Part shown: positions 47,040-58,860 of the stretch, piece after piece
Numbering within the stretch: the first letter of the stretch is position 1
How the letters are laid out: every line of letters starts with the position of its first letter
NCBI GenBank assembly: GCA_021018815.1
Contig: JAITYX010000047.1
Span: 3,605,001-3,669,000, forward strand
Origin: Talinum fruticosum
Taxonomy: Eukaryota; Streptophyta; Magnoliopsida; Caryophyllales; Talinaceae
Direction: 5' to 3'
Length of the DNA stretch: 64,000 nucleotides
Notes under the pieces: model-generated
Databases searched by the model: none
What the model was told of the DNA's origin: nothing
Seen by the model: the letters and a program-made list of their open reading frames with translations, nothing else
Made by a program: the position numbers and the translations under genes

Positions 47040-47650
47040 ATTAATTGAAGCTGATTGGAAGGTAAAGTCACTCCATATGTTGTAAAGAAATTGAAGCTTC
47101 TTGAAGGAGATGCAAGGAACTGTAGGGAAATGGTGGCAGTTGGGAGAGGAGAGTTTGATGTCAAAGAAGGGAAAATAAATTTCATAGTAAACTTAAAAGA
47201 TCATTTTTGTGATTGTCAAATGTGGCAAATCAGTGGTATACCTTGCAAGCATGCCGCCATCGAATTTACCGATTATTATTCAACATATTTGCACGTTTAG
47301 TGTTACATGAAGTTATATGATGGGATCATTCATCCCATTCCCGATAGCTGCATGTGGGAAGATAGTAATCCGCAAAGGCTTGATCCTCCATTTGAATTGA
47401 AGAAAACGGGAAGACCGAGAGAAGCACATGAGGAGAGAATCCAAGCTACCACCACTTGAAGGCAACATTAGATTAACCGGCACCAAAAGATGCAAAAATG
47501 TCAATAGTTGGGCCACAACAGTTTGTCATTTGGGAAACCGAGAGATGGCAGTGGTAGACTACTAGAAAGCTACAAGAAGCTCAGGACAGCCAACCGAAAA
47601 TCCAGTTGGTAGGCCTTGTAAACCAAAGAAGGCTAAACAAACCAGTTATC
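47040..47650 (+). pseudogene. Mutator-like transposase C-terminal fragment (SWIM finger)
   Basis: The frame contains FDVKEGKINFIVNLKDHFCD and CDCQMWQISGIPCKHA, a SWIM zinc finger (CxCx(n)CxH) typical of MULE transposases and related FAR1 proteins. Downstream, in a shifted frame, come CYMKLYDGIIHPIPDS, MWEDSNPQRLDPPFELKK and GRPRE, the usual proline-rich and GRPxK end of MULE transposases. The catalytic domain is absent, so this is a 3' fragment. Confidence 0.75.
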
Positions 47651-47659
47651 CTTCCACTT

Positions 47660-48268
47660 ATGTGTAAGTCAATCAAGCTACTATCTGCAGACTAGGGTTA
47701 ATTTGAACTTAAATTATTTTTTTGGGATATTTTTGCTGTCAATCTCAAAACATATTTAAGTTGAGGTATTGGATGATAAGTTTGGTATATTTTGGAGGAA
47801 AGAACATTATAAACAAGGGTCATTTTGGACAACTTTATGATTGTTAAGTTAGCATGTTATATTTGTTGCTTCGAATAATACTTTGCAACATATTTGCATA
47901 TATGAAATATTTAATTGCAATTACTTCCAAACATGCTGCAATTCGATTCTTTACATTCCGAATCCTTACATTACCTTACTAACAATTTAAACACAATTAT
48001 AATTATTGCAAGCGACACAATGATGCCAATTATCATGCTCTGCCCTTTTTCAAGCTCTTTAACTTCAATTTCAATTCTCTCACTTCGTTCAACATTTTCC
48101 TTTCAAGCATTTGAGCTCTCTTCATTTACCCAACGATAAGAATCAATTACATCTAGTACATTTCGCATAAATTCTCCCGAGGATTTTGGATTGAATGAGA
48201 CACCTTTATTGTTCTTTGAAGGTTACATCTTGGGCATATGATGTAATCTTCTTCATAATCATTTTCAT
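47660..48268. other. Non-coding spacer
   Basis: AT-rich sequence between the MULE fragment and the MITE end at 48272. No gene or clear repeat is seen. Confidence 0.3.
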
Positions 48269-48469
48269 TTAGGTCATGTTCGAATTAGCGTTTATAACCG
48301 CTAACCGCTAATAACCGCTCATAACCTCTCGTAAACGTTATAACAGCTCATAACAGACTCATAACAACTAGTTATAACAGCTACCCACTATAACAGACTA
48401 ATAAACTCATATTATTATTATTGTGATGATTATTATTTATGATGATAATGATTATTATTATTATTATTA

Positions 48470-49540
48470 CTAGCTAATACCACGCAGCTGCCACTATATC
48501 AATTTTCTAAAAATGTTTCGTAATTTAGAATTATCATTAGATAAATTATTCATGTATTCAACACAATTTAAATCTATTAATATATAATACATACAATTAT
48601 ATAATTTTTAATAAAGTCTTAGTTAGTAATAAATCTATTAATAACTCCAAACTCAATGATACAAATGTCATTGCAAAGGGTGGGGGTAGAAAAACTTGCA
48701 AAGGAAAAAGAATATAATGTCCAACACTATTCATCTCCCCTTCTCATGCCTTCGCCGACATCTGCCTCCCCACTTTCTCCTCCTCCTCCTCCTCCTTCTT
48801 TCCAATTTCCCCACAACCTATCCTCGACATTCACTTCTCTCTCTCCATCCCCACAATCCCACCCCTCTAACTCAATTCCATCTCACAAATCAGCCCCTCC
48901 AAGTATTTCTTTTACGTTACAACCATAACCCAAAACTAATTAACGTAAACTAATTTGGAGATTGAGAGAGAAAAACAGAGAAAGGAATGGAAAGCGCCAA
49001 AGCAAAGGGAAAGAAGGGTGCTGGTGGAAGGAAGAGCGGTGACAGAAAGAGGAAGCCCGCCCTCGCTCCGTCAAGGCCGATCTTCGCTTCTGTGAATCCT
49101 TCTAAGTCAAGCTTCTCGAACATTATTAGAGTCATAACTTGGTTCGTGGATACCATTGAAGCCGATAGAGAGATAAAGTAGGAGAGAGATAATAAGGGAG
49201 TAGGGAATGGAGAGATGAGAGAGATAATGGGGAGAGACATTGTGGAGATAAGAATGAAGGGGATATGTAAGGGGGAGGGGGTAGAACTGTAAAAAGAAAT
49301 TGAGGGGAGAGAGAGGATGGCGTGAAGGGGTGGGGGAATATAACTGTCACAACTTGACTGCAGAGAGAAAGCAGCGAACGTGGGATTAACAGTAAGAGGA
49401 GAGAGAGAGGGTTAAGTTAACAAAAAAAAAAATTAAGGGCTAAGATCAATCAGGAAATTTAATCAAGGGTTGAAAATCAATTTAACCCCTATAATTAAGG
49501 GAAGAGAGTAAACTCAACTTTCCTTTTATAATATAATAGA
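48470..49540 (-). mobile_element. Non-autonomous Helitron A (may extend to 51783)
   Basis: On the - strand the 3' end reads GGCAGCTGCGTGGTATTAGCTAG, with a short GC palindrome before CTAG, and is followed by T. The 5' end at 49540 reads TCTATTATATTATAAAAGGA and is preceded by A. These are standard plant Helitron ends inserted between A and T. Its 3'-terminal ~270 bp is an almost exact copy of 51849-52112. A second, very similar 5' end lies at 51783, so the unit may be a Helitron with two alternative 5' ends. It carries an H2A-like fragment. Confidence 0.65.
48987..49110 (+). pseudogene. Captured histone H2A N-terminal fragment
   Basis: The frame starts MESAKAKGKKGAGGRKSGDR, resembling the basic N-terminus of plant H2A (variants rich in KKGAGGRK). 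After one frameshift near 49060 the other frame reads RPRSVKADLRF, corresponding to the conserved SRSVKAGLQFP segment. The similarity then ends. It lies within Helitron A in the orientation opposite to the element, preceded by a purine-rich leader. A gene fragment picked up by the Helitron is the simplest reading. Confidence 0.55.
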
Positions 49541-50640
49541 TATGACATTGGAGTATCTCCCAAATATATATGGAATCCTTAATGTATTGATTTAATCTTT
49601 TATGTTAGAATCATATATGAGGGAAGTTTACACCAATTTATCTTTTCTAACTTGAATTAGGTAAACGATATTTCATATGAGTAATAATATGGTCTGAAAA
49701 CATTAAACTAAATTGTACTCTTTCTACTATTCATATATGAACTAAAATAGGAAGAAAATAATAACCGAGGAAAAAAAACTCTAATTCAGTTGTCATATTT
49801 AAGACTTGATATGTATTTACTATGAGTATGGAGACATAGAATAAGGCATCAATAATTGAACATGTAAACCTTATAAACTTAATTTACCAAAATTGTGGTA
49901 GATGTCGAGCGTATGCGTGACCCACTTTACTCCACAAGCAGAATGGTTGAATAAAACTTTATCGAAGGAGTTGATAAAGACAACATCACTTAGTTTGGTG
50001 GCAAATTTAAAAGGAAATAAACTTTGTATGTGATAGTCGAGTGGGGAGTAATCACTTTTGAAGGTATTATAATTAAAGCAATATGAGTCCACAATACAAT
50101 AATTTACAATGCAATAAATTAGCAAAGAATTAAAGGAACTAAAAACATAATGTCAAGCAACAACATGGGACGATTGGGTTGACAACAATTATTTTTCTTA
50201 AACTTCCACCTTGACGGTCTCATTTCTACAATATCACGTCAACATATAAATTTAAATGTTTGATATTATAATAAAAATAAAAAAATGAAGTGAATACCAT
50301 TTTAAATATGTAAACTTTCAGTCTCCGAATGAACGTGAATGATGCATCGATTGAATTGGTGAGTCATATAAAACGTTGATTCGGAATTTTTTTATATCAT
50401 ACACTTAATTGATTATATGTTGTCTTAGAATATTTTCAAAATATAAGTACAAAGGTTATTTACTAAAAATCTTATAAATTGGTGTTATAGAAAATAAGAA
50501 ATCAATTTAAAAATTAAAAAATAGTTAATGTTACAAAAAAATAGATTAAGTTGATTTTAAAACAACTCAATTACAAAAATAAATCAACTTGTGTTACCTA
50601 AAATGAACAATAATTAATTTAAGAAAAAAAGTATTATTTG
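49541..50640. other. AT-rich non-coding stretch
   Basis: No gene is supported. It may be the body of the larger Helitron unit that ends at 51783. I see no internal Helitron 3' end here. Confidence 0.3.
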
Positions 50641-50849
50641 GCTACTTGTGCATTTATTAGTATTACATAGTTAACTATAGTTGTGTTAAAAGATAAAAGA
50701 AATATTAATATGGGGGTGTAATAGATAAAAGAAGGCTTAAAATTAGTTTATCGTAGCTGTGTTAAAAGATAAAAAAAATTTAATTATGGGGGTATTTAAC
50801 TCAGCTTTTGTGGCGATGGCAGTGGGTTAGAAACCCCAACCCATTTGTT

Positions 50850-51180
50850 CACCGGCTACACGGGAGAGAGAGAGAGGGGCCCGGGAAGGCGGCCGAGCAC
50901 CAACACCGAAGAGACGCAATGCAAGCGAGAGAGAGCGAGCGAGTGAGATAGCGGCGGCAACAGCAACACCATACGGTGACCACCACGGGAAGGCGACCGA
51001 CCACCCGCACAAGGACAGACCAAGCTAGTGAGAGACAGAGTGAGCGAGAGAGAGAGAGACAAAGGAAGTGGCATGCAGAGCCATGGCAGACGACCAACGG
51101 CCCGGAAGGCGGCCAACCACGCCAGCGAGCAAGTGAGAGTGCGACCGGACAAGACAGAGGGGACGGCTAGTCTGTAGGTA
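50850..51180. repeat. GC-rich GA/CGGGAAGGCGG repeat cluster
   Basis: A run of GAGAGAGAGCGAG and CGGGAAGGCGGCC/CCACGGGAAGGCGACC units in otherwise AT-rich DNA. The same CGGGAAGGCGG words build the larger minisatellite at 56625-57090. Open frames in all directions here are by-products of the repeats. Confidence 0.7.
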
Positions 51181-51699
51181 ATATGCTTTGTTATATAAAA
51201 TCTAATTGAATCCAGGGGTTTTGAGATCCCAATTGAAGGGTACAATTCATCTTCTCAAGAGTACAACTTTGCGCTCATGTACTTGAACTTTATTGATTCT
51301 GTTTGGAAACCGCTAAAGATAGATGGATTTCCTTTTGACAATGAGCTTGTTCCGAATTTGCACACAGTAGCATTTTAATGTGAATTGACTCCAGCATTTT
51401 ACCTTTCAATTGAAGGTTGTGACTTTTCTTGTGCTTGAATCCGTATAATCCTGGTTGGGGAAGAGGATGAATAACGAGAGCGAGTAAAATGGGGAGAGAG
51501 AGAGTTGTTTGGTGAGGGAAGGTTGTTCGCAGGAGAGATAATGGGGTGACAGCTTTGGGAGAGGAGGTTAATTAGTGCAAGTGTGACAGTTTTGGGAGGG
51601 AGGTGGGGAGGTTAATTACGGGCAAGTTGAAGATGGAGACGCTAAAGACCAGGTGAGGGAGGAGTTAAAATTAATCAAAGGTTGAGATTAATGAGATAA

Positions 51700-51783
51700 A
51701 TTAATCAAAGGCTCAAAATTAGTTTTATCCCTACAATTAAGGGGAGAGAGGTCAACCCAACTTTTCTTTTATATATTAATAGA
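51700..51783 (-). mobile_element. Helitron 5' end
   Basis: On the - strand it reads TCTATTAATATATAAAAGAA and then AGTTGGGTTGACCTCTCTCC, preceded by A. It is almost identical to the 5' end at 58358 and similar to that at 49540. The only 3' end to its left is at 48470. Confidence 0.65.
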
Positions 51784-51787
51784 TTAC

Positions 51788-51831
<44 letters not shown>

Positions 51832-51848
51832 TAATTATATTATTATTA
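51784..51848. repeat. (AAT)n microsatellite between two Helitron ends
   Basis: About 16 AAT units followed by ATT units. It lies exactly between the 5' end of one Helitron and the 3' end of the next, as if both inserted in one (ATT)n tract. Confidence 0.9.
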
Positions 51849-52329
51849 CTAGCTAATACCTGCATGCTGCCGCTATATCAATTTTCAAAAAATGTTTCGT
51901 AATTTAAAAGTATCATTAGATAAATTATTCATCTATTCAACACAATTTAAATCTATTAATATATAATACACATAATTATATAATTTTTAATAAAGTCTTA
52001 GCTAATAATAAATCTATTAATAACTCCAAACTCAATGATACAAATGTCATTTCAAAGGGGTGGGGGTAGAAAAACTTGCAAAGCAAAAAGAATATAATGT
52101 CCAACACTATTCATATATAAAATTAAAAAGAAAACAATTAAAAGAAACATTCAAAGTTCGGACACATGGGAGTAAACAATTGTAAAATAAAAATTGATTA
52201 TGAAAAATGGCACGTGTGTCCAGCTGTATGACGATTCGCCTTCCGTCTCGTATTAACATAATAAAATAATAATCATAATTTAGATTAGGAGGCATTAACA
52301 TACAATATGAAATGTATATGCATATTTTC

Positions 52330-54508
52330 TTACCTAGAGAAATAAGTATTTTTCGGATGCCTCAAGAAACAAAGTTCTTCCTCCCAATGAACCGATTTAA
52401 TGAAGTCAATGGGTCGTTCGAGTTCACCTTGGCGAGGAGGCTCCATGACAAAAACCCATGGTTGATCTATATGGAGATCAAATATCGCATATAATGAGAG
52501 ATCACCATATTCCTGTATTACAATATCAATTTATTAACAACATTTCTTTTAATATATATATATTTATCGACAAAGTATAAGAATATACTAATTAAAAGTT
52601 CACCCTTGCAGCCCATGAACTTAAGAACTCATAAGTCATACGAAGAAAAATTGCAGCAACATGTTGAAGAACTATAAAACTTCGTATGCCCGTTGTGTCT
52701 CCGATGTCAACAACAAAGAAAAATCTAAAAAGGAAAAAATAAGTAAATATCAATATATAATGTACCACAATGCAAAAAAAGTGAATATAACGCAAGGATG
52801 TCACAAAATATTTACCTTGGCGAAGTACCATGTGATGGATTTTGACATGTACATCTCGGTAAATTCAAGGAAATAATATCATCGTTGACATAATTGTTAG
52901 AACATAGGTGACAATGTTCGCAAGAGGCACAAACTATCGGGTAAAAATTATGAAGGTATGCAAAGATACGATAGTATCTTACCTGCAAATAATATATTAT
53001 GTATGGAATGAAGTCGATAATTGCTTATACAAAATATACGAAAAAACAATAAAAGAAATAATAAAAAATATTAAATGAGTATCATGGATTAGTATTATAC
53101 ATTTTCCATAGGAAAGTAATCATTTATCATGATTCGCTCGCAAGGAACAACTTCTCTAAATGATGAATACGTAACCTTCTTCGACGAATAAATTGAAGTT
53201 TTCGTGATACATGCTGAGCAGACCTCTTCATCGAGTGTACCTACCAAATAGAACAAAAAGAAGAGCATGGTAACATTACTAACAATAATATTAACATTAT
53301 TAATTTGAATGTATTTCATTAAAAAAAAACATACCATTCCTCAAAGTTTTCAAGTATCCGTAATTGTTGGATTAATCAATAATCTGGTTCTAGGAGATGT
53401 GGATAGTGTTATTCCTGTAGATCATGTTACGTTGTACATTTATACATAAATTAATTAAAAGGTAGAGATGAAACTCCAAAATGTAAAAAAAAAAAACACT
53501 ATTATACATGCCTCTATAATATGTTACTAAGGCTTTAGATGTAAGAAGTACGTTCTCCCGATTCGATTTTGAAAAAGTTCATTTCCCTCAATTTCAGCAA
53601 AACTACCCCATAAGGTAAGTTTTAATGTGTTGAACCTACATAACACATAAGAATTGTTAACTTATAAAAAATAATTAAAAAATAATTCATAGACTAAATA
53701 ATAAATAAAATTGGTCATCTTTAGGTACATGGAATTACATACTGCATATCACAAATGAGGACTTCTTACTTGAGGGTGCCAGTACGTATGAACTCGGCCG
53801 CGGAGATAGCAACAACGAACCCAATGATATCTACACAAATAGAACAATCGGATATCTAAAAAAGGAGAAAATTATGTACACTTTGAAAAATGATTACAAA
53901 TTAATAAAGTATATTTACCAATAATTTGAGCATGTGGATGTAAAAGTGCTGGCACTTGATTAAAAGGAACAAATGGAGGAATGTGTTGGTATGGAATTGC
54001 ATCACACTCATCGAATAAATCAAGATGTTGCGTACGATTAGTGAAAAACAACTTAAAGTTGTTGTCCACTATGACTTTATCCCTATTAGTGGCAATACCC
54101 ACAGAAAATTCAGAAAGACGATGAACTCTACCGGTTTCAAAATAGCCTTCCATCTATCTATCTCACCGTCCTTCACGACGCATAAAATCTCATCGCACTA
54201 CAAATGTATAACGTACTCATATCATATTAATAGATTTATAAAAAAGATAAAAAAATATGTGTATTATAGACTTCAATATTTATTGCTCTCATTATTGTAA
54301 ATTATCATAATTCAAAAATTATAAAGGGTACATAACCGACAAATTTAAAATACCTGTGAGTCCATGAAAACAATTTGCCACACTCTACGATTGTTGTAGA
54401 CATGAACACTCATTGTTCTCATCAATCGGACAAATATACGTATATGTGTCATATGTATGGAAATGCCACGAATTGGTACACAATTAGATTGAATTTCACC
54501 TTCCATGC
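52330..54508 (-). pseudogene. RPA70-like single-stranded DNA-binding protein in Helitron B
   Basis: Exons in order on the - strand. 54508-54354: start MEGEIQSNCVPIRG, then THIRIFVRLMRTMSVHVYNN and WQIVFMDSQ|GT. 54197-53919: DEILCVVKDGEIDRW, then after a shift GRVHRLSEFSVG, NFKLFFTNRTQ and PPFVPFNQVP. 53830-53771: DIIGFVVAISAAEFIRTGTL. About 53635-53512: FNTLKLTLWGSFAEIEGNEL. About 53400-53335: RLLINPTITDT. About 52730-52590: VVDIGDTTGIRSFIVLQHVA. About 52420-52330: PLTSLNRFIGRKNFV. These follow the OB-fold order of plant RPA70-like proteins. The frameshift at GATAGATAGATGG (about 54150) and stops near 53355 and 53525 suggest decay or imperfect exon definition. Confidence 0.6.
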
Positions 54509-54599
54509 CTGCGATCGTATAGTATGAATGACCATGTTGATTTATAAAAATGATAATATATTATTAAAAAATATAGAAAAATATAAATCCAATAAAAAT

Positions 54600-56560
54600 A
54601 TACCGAAAGATATAACAATTAAAAAATACAATGCGGTGTTGCCAAAAGAAAAACATAAATGTTATTAGAAAAATTAATAAACGATAAGGATGGCCAAAGT
54701 TAAACAATGTCATTGAAACACATAAAGGGACATATTTAATCATTTAATTAAATGATAACACATAATTCGTTTGAACGCAATTAATAACACATGATTCGTT
54801 TGAACTCAATAATCACATGTACATTTTGAAAAATTAAAACATATATTTAAATAACTACAATTTACATATAAATCAATATGGTAGCTATTAAATATAATAA
54901 TCTATTTATTAATAATAAATAAATTTTATATATTATACCAAGTTATAAATTATAAGTGACAACATCATCACTGTTTAAATAAATATATTTATTTTAATAT
55001 TTAATTATAATTTATAAATTATACATCTAATCTATTATATATGTTCAAAGTTTACTATTACTAATGTGCTAATGACGATAACGTTGCCTCCTTAACATAA
55101 TACCATGAAGTCAAATAAAAGGACATTGTAATAGCTAATCTAGGGAATGTTATTTTTTGTGTAATTTTTTATTAAATAAACTTAATATTAACGTTTCTTT
55201 TGTCTATTGTATTTATCATCATTTTAATATCATTTCTTGGTGTAAAAAAATATTTATTTATTTAACTTGTATTATGTTTTTCTGTTGGAACAAATTCCAC
55301 AACTAAATTATTAATCAAGTAATGTGAATTGTCGTCGTTTTTAACAATATTAAATTCATCAAATGAACTTCGTTTCTATGCAATGTTATGACAATAGTAT
55401 ATCATACATATATGCATCACACTCAAAATTTAGTATAACAATGTATATAATAGGATATGATAATATTATTGTTTAGCGGACTAACGACATCTTTGTAAAT
55501 ACAACAGTGCGTAATAATATCTAACTATCTCATTTCGGCTAATAACAAAAATATAATTTGTTGTACTCTAATAATCACAACCCCATATTTAAATGACTAA
55601 AAGAGATAACAAACATCAAAAGCTCATCACAGAAGATAATGCAAGCTTTCATGGATTGATGGCAAATAAATAAATATTCAATGGTGTCACCAACTATATA
55701 TGATATCTTGTCAAATAGTTTAAAGTGATGCTAATTATCAAACTATACTATTATCTTACACATATTATTATTTCTTACTTATTTCTGTCGACCATCGAAA
55801 TTAAAATGTAAACATTCATCCATGGCCAATTTTCAATTTAGAACGTCCAATAATTTCAAAATATTTAACAAAACATCAAAAGTAGATACACCGATAAGTC
55901 ACTTATATAAAATTTTTATTTCATGCTTAAAAAGCATAAATGGTTATCAAAAGTATTTAATAATTTATTTTAAAATTTTACAAATTGAGGGTGTGTTTGA
56001 AATGATATTTATAGTAACATTTATAACAACATTAAGCTCTTTTAAGTCATTTTAGTCATAATAGTTAATAATTTCAACTCATTTCAACTTATTTTAACTC
56101 ATTTAAATTTATTTCACTTATAATATTTAATCAGTTTAACTTATTTAAGCTAATTTAAGTTCGTAATAATTTTAACAACTAATAATTCTAAATTTTTTCA
56201 ACTAATTTCAGTTCATATATATTTATTAAAATTATAATAGTTGATTTTTGTAGTAACCATTTAAACTGGACTCTAAATAATTAATTCATTAACATTACTT
56301 GACTTACCCTACATAAAGTGAATGGTAAGAGATGGAGTTTTAATTTTCTTTAGTGATTAATGTCTAATTATAATTTTCAAATTTTATATATCTAATATAT
56401 AAAATTGAAAGTTTATTATTACCCAAAAAAAAAGTGAGGGATGAAGAGTGGGATTTTAATCGACTAACAAAGTGAGGGGTGAAGATTTGAATTTTAATCC
56501 CTATTAGTGGGTTAAAGATAACTATATGATAATTTACCCCAAAAAAAAAAAAAAAAGTGG
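54600..56560. other. AT-rich interior of Helitron B
   Basis: No gene is recognised. At 55985-56275 is a MITE-like stretch beginning GGGTGTGTTTGAAATGATAT, with repeated TTTCAACTCATTT and TTTAACTTATTT words. The 77-residue frame at 55822 has no family. Two short GGGATTTTAA...GTGAGGG(A/G)TGA units occur near 56430-56580. Confidence 0.35.
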
Positions 56561-56624
56561 GATGAGGAGTGGGATTTTAACCTCGTTAGTGGATTAAAGA
56601 TAACCCACTAACTCACCGACCTTC

Positions 56625-57090
56625 GCACGACAGAGAGAGAGAGAGAGAGAGGGGGCGGCGACGATCGGGAGAGAGAGGGCGGCGACAGGCGGGCCTACCG
56701 CCCGGCGGTTTGGGAAGGCGGCGGGAAGATCGAGACGGGGATACCCGCACGGAGGCTCGAGAAGGCGGCGAAGAGAGAGATTGCGACAGGAAGGCCTCCC
56801 GCCCGGCGGTTCGGGGTGGCGGCGGAAAGATCGAGACGGGGAGGCTCGGGAAGGCAGCGGAGAGAGAGATGGTGAGAGGAGGGCCTCCCGCCCGGCAGCT
56901 TGGGGCGGTTCGGGAAGGCGGCGGAAAGATCGAGACGACGACACCTGCCCGGAGGCTCGGGAAGGCGGCGGAGAGAGAGAGATTGCGACAGGATGGCCTC
57001 CCGCCCGGCGATTGGGGAAGGCGGCAGAAAGAGAGAGAAAACGACACCGAGAGAGATGGCGGTCCGGGAAGGCGGCCGAGAGAGAGACGG
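56625..57090. repeat. GC-rich minisatellite (CCCGGCGGTT...GGCGGCGGAAAGATCGAGA)
   Basis: Imperfect units combine CCTCCCGCCCGGCGG, TCGGGAAGGCGGCGGA, AAGATCGAGACG and GAGAGAGATTGCGACAGGA, repeated about four to six times. All six frames are partly open because of the composition, giving Arg/Pro/Ser-rich by-products up to 215 residues that are not genes. The block stands out sharply from AT-rich DNA on both sides. Confidence 0.85.
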
Positions 57091-57434
57091 CGATAGGAAC
57101 TTCGTTATTTTTCCAAGAGGGTTTGAATTTATGGCTTTTTGATTGGAAATTTGCGCCGGTTTTGACTCGCGCGAGTGTGCGTTTGATTTTATTTATTTTT
57201 GTACGACGATCGGTTCTTCCGTAGTTGTTCCCCGATGCCATCGCCGGCGAACAATCTTGTCCACGGACTTTCCCTATCGAAGGTATTCCGATCTTTTCAT
57301 TACCTATTTCGCCGGTTGTTATCCTGTGATTTTTTTTTGTTTTGTGTTTTGTTGGATTCAGATTTGCGGTATGATGTTTCTTGGGTGCGGATGATTGATT
57401 GTTTTTGTTGTTGCGAGGTTAGGGTTAGGTACTA

Positions 57435-57738
57435 TGTGATAAAAAAATTGAATTCAAGTATGATAAATGTACATTACAATTTGCATAAAAATGTGAATGA
57501 ATTGTACCTTGAATTTTCTGAATTTGCTTTCTTCTTTCTCTCGAGGTAAGTGCTGTCAATAGATAAAATAACAGTGAGAAATACTGTGTGATAAAAAAAT
57601 TGAATTCAGGTATGATAAATGTATATTACAATTTGCATAAAAATGTGAATGAATTGTACCTTGAATTTTCTGAATTTGTTTTCTTCTCTTCTCGATAACT
57701 GGTAAATGCTGCGAATAGATAAAATAATAGTGAGAAGT
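57435..57738. repeat. 152-bp direct tandem duplication
   Basis: TGTGATAAAAAAATTGAATT begins both copies (57435 and 57587). Both continue through GAATGAATTGTACCTTGAAT to AATAGATAAAATAAYAGTGA with few differences. Confidence 0.9.
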
Positions 57739-57834
57739 CAAATTAGATTATAAATGAGTCAAGAGCAAAATAGATAATTTACAGGAGAAGATGAATTACC
57801 GAACTGAAGTGGGGGATAAAGGCCTATGTAAAAT

Positions 57835-58090
57835 TATAAAAATTTGACAGATTAATTATTTGAAGAGAGGAGGTTCACTGTGTTTACTGTGGAGAGAGAG
57901 AGAGAGAGGGAGGTGAGGGTGACGTGAGATAGAGGGATTGAGAGGAGAGAGACGGTTGGGGGTGGGGTTAAAAATTTGACAGATTAATTATTTAAAGAGA
58001 GAAGGTTTATTGTGTTTATTGTGGAGAAAGAGAGAGAGGGAGGTGAGGGTGACGTGAGAGGGATTGAGAGGAGAGAGACGGTTGGGGGGT
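57835..58090. repeat. ~130-bp direct tandem duplication, GA-rich
   Basis: AAATTTGACAGATTAATTATTT starts both copies (about 57839 and 57970), followed by GGAGGTGAGGGTGACGTGAG and GAGAGGAGAGAGACGGTTGG. It lies next to the 5' end of Helitron B. Confidence 0.85.
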
Positions 58091-58364
58091 GGGGTTTACT
58101 GTGTAAGTGGAGAGAGAGGGGGTTAAATGTGTAATGGAGAGAGAGAGTGAGTTAAGCTGCGTGAGGAGGAGAGGGGGAGACGTGGCTTAACAAGAATGAC
58201 TTTATCTTAATGTGTTTTTTTATTTATTTAAATGATAAAATTTAAGAATGGATGGCTTTGATTTTGCAGCATATAACATCAAAGGCTGAAAAATTAGTTT
58301 TATCCCTACATTTAAGGGGAGAGAGGCAAAGGCAACTTTGCTTTTATATATTAATAGATTATTA

Positions 58365-58740
58365 AGAAAAAAAAATTATTATTATTATTATTAGTAATAA
58401 CTATAATTATAATAATAATAATAATAATATAAAGAAAAAAATATTATTATTAGTAATAATTATTACAATAATAATTTTTTAATTATATTATTATTATCAT
58501 TATTATTCAGAAAAAATTATTATTATTATTACTAATATCATTACTATAATTATTATTGTTATTATCATTATCGTCATTGTCATCATTATAGATATAGTAC
58601 TCTTTCAACAATTTCATAATAATAATAATAATTATTATTATTATAATAATAATTATAATAAATTATTTATTTATTTATTTATATTATTATTAATGTATTA
58701 TAATTATTATTATTATTTTCATTATTGCTCTCAATACTTC

Positions 58741-58812
<72 letters not shown>

Positions 58813-58860
58813 GTCATGATTATTAAAAAGTTAATTATTAATATTATTATTACCATTATA
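58365..58860. repeat. (ATT)n/(AAT)n microsatellite field
   Basis: Several ATT and AAT tracts, the longest at about 58739-58812, where (ATA)n changes to (ATT)n and can fold on itself. The 89-residue poly-Ile frame here is an artefact. Confidence 0.9.

Larger units (their letters stand above)
51849..58358 (-). mobile_element. Large Helitron B carrying an RPA70-like gene
   Basis: The 3' end (- strand) reads GCGGCAGCATGCAGGTATTAGCTAG and the 5' end reads TCTATTAATATATAAAAGCA. Both are flanked by the expected A/T target bases. The length is about 6.5 kb. From 5' to 3' on the element strand it has tandem duplications and GA-rich blocks, a GC-rich minisatellite, a long AT-rich part and a multi-exon RPA-like gene near the 3' end. 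I found no Rep or helicase motifs, so it is probably mobilised by another element, although RPA-like genes are normally partners of autonomous plant Helitrons. Confidence 0.65.

Noticed and set aside
48290..48440. Possible CRISPR-like array of TAACAGCTCATAACAG words
   Set aside because: The words are short, variable and not separated by unique spacers. They are the arms of a plant MITE.
50827..51245. Overlapping frames of 61-129 residues
   Set aside because: They are by-products of GA-rich and CGGGAAGGCGG repeats, open on both strands.
56594..57241. 215-residue - strand frame and the 144-, 128- and 147-residue overlapping frames
   Set aside because: All arise from the GC-rich minisatellite. 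They are Arg/Pro/Ser repeats with no family similarity, open in several frames at once.
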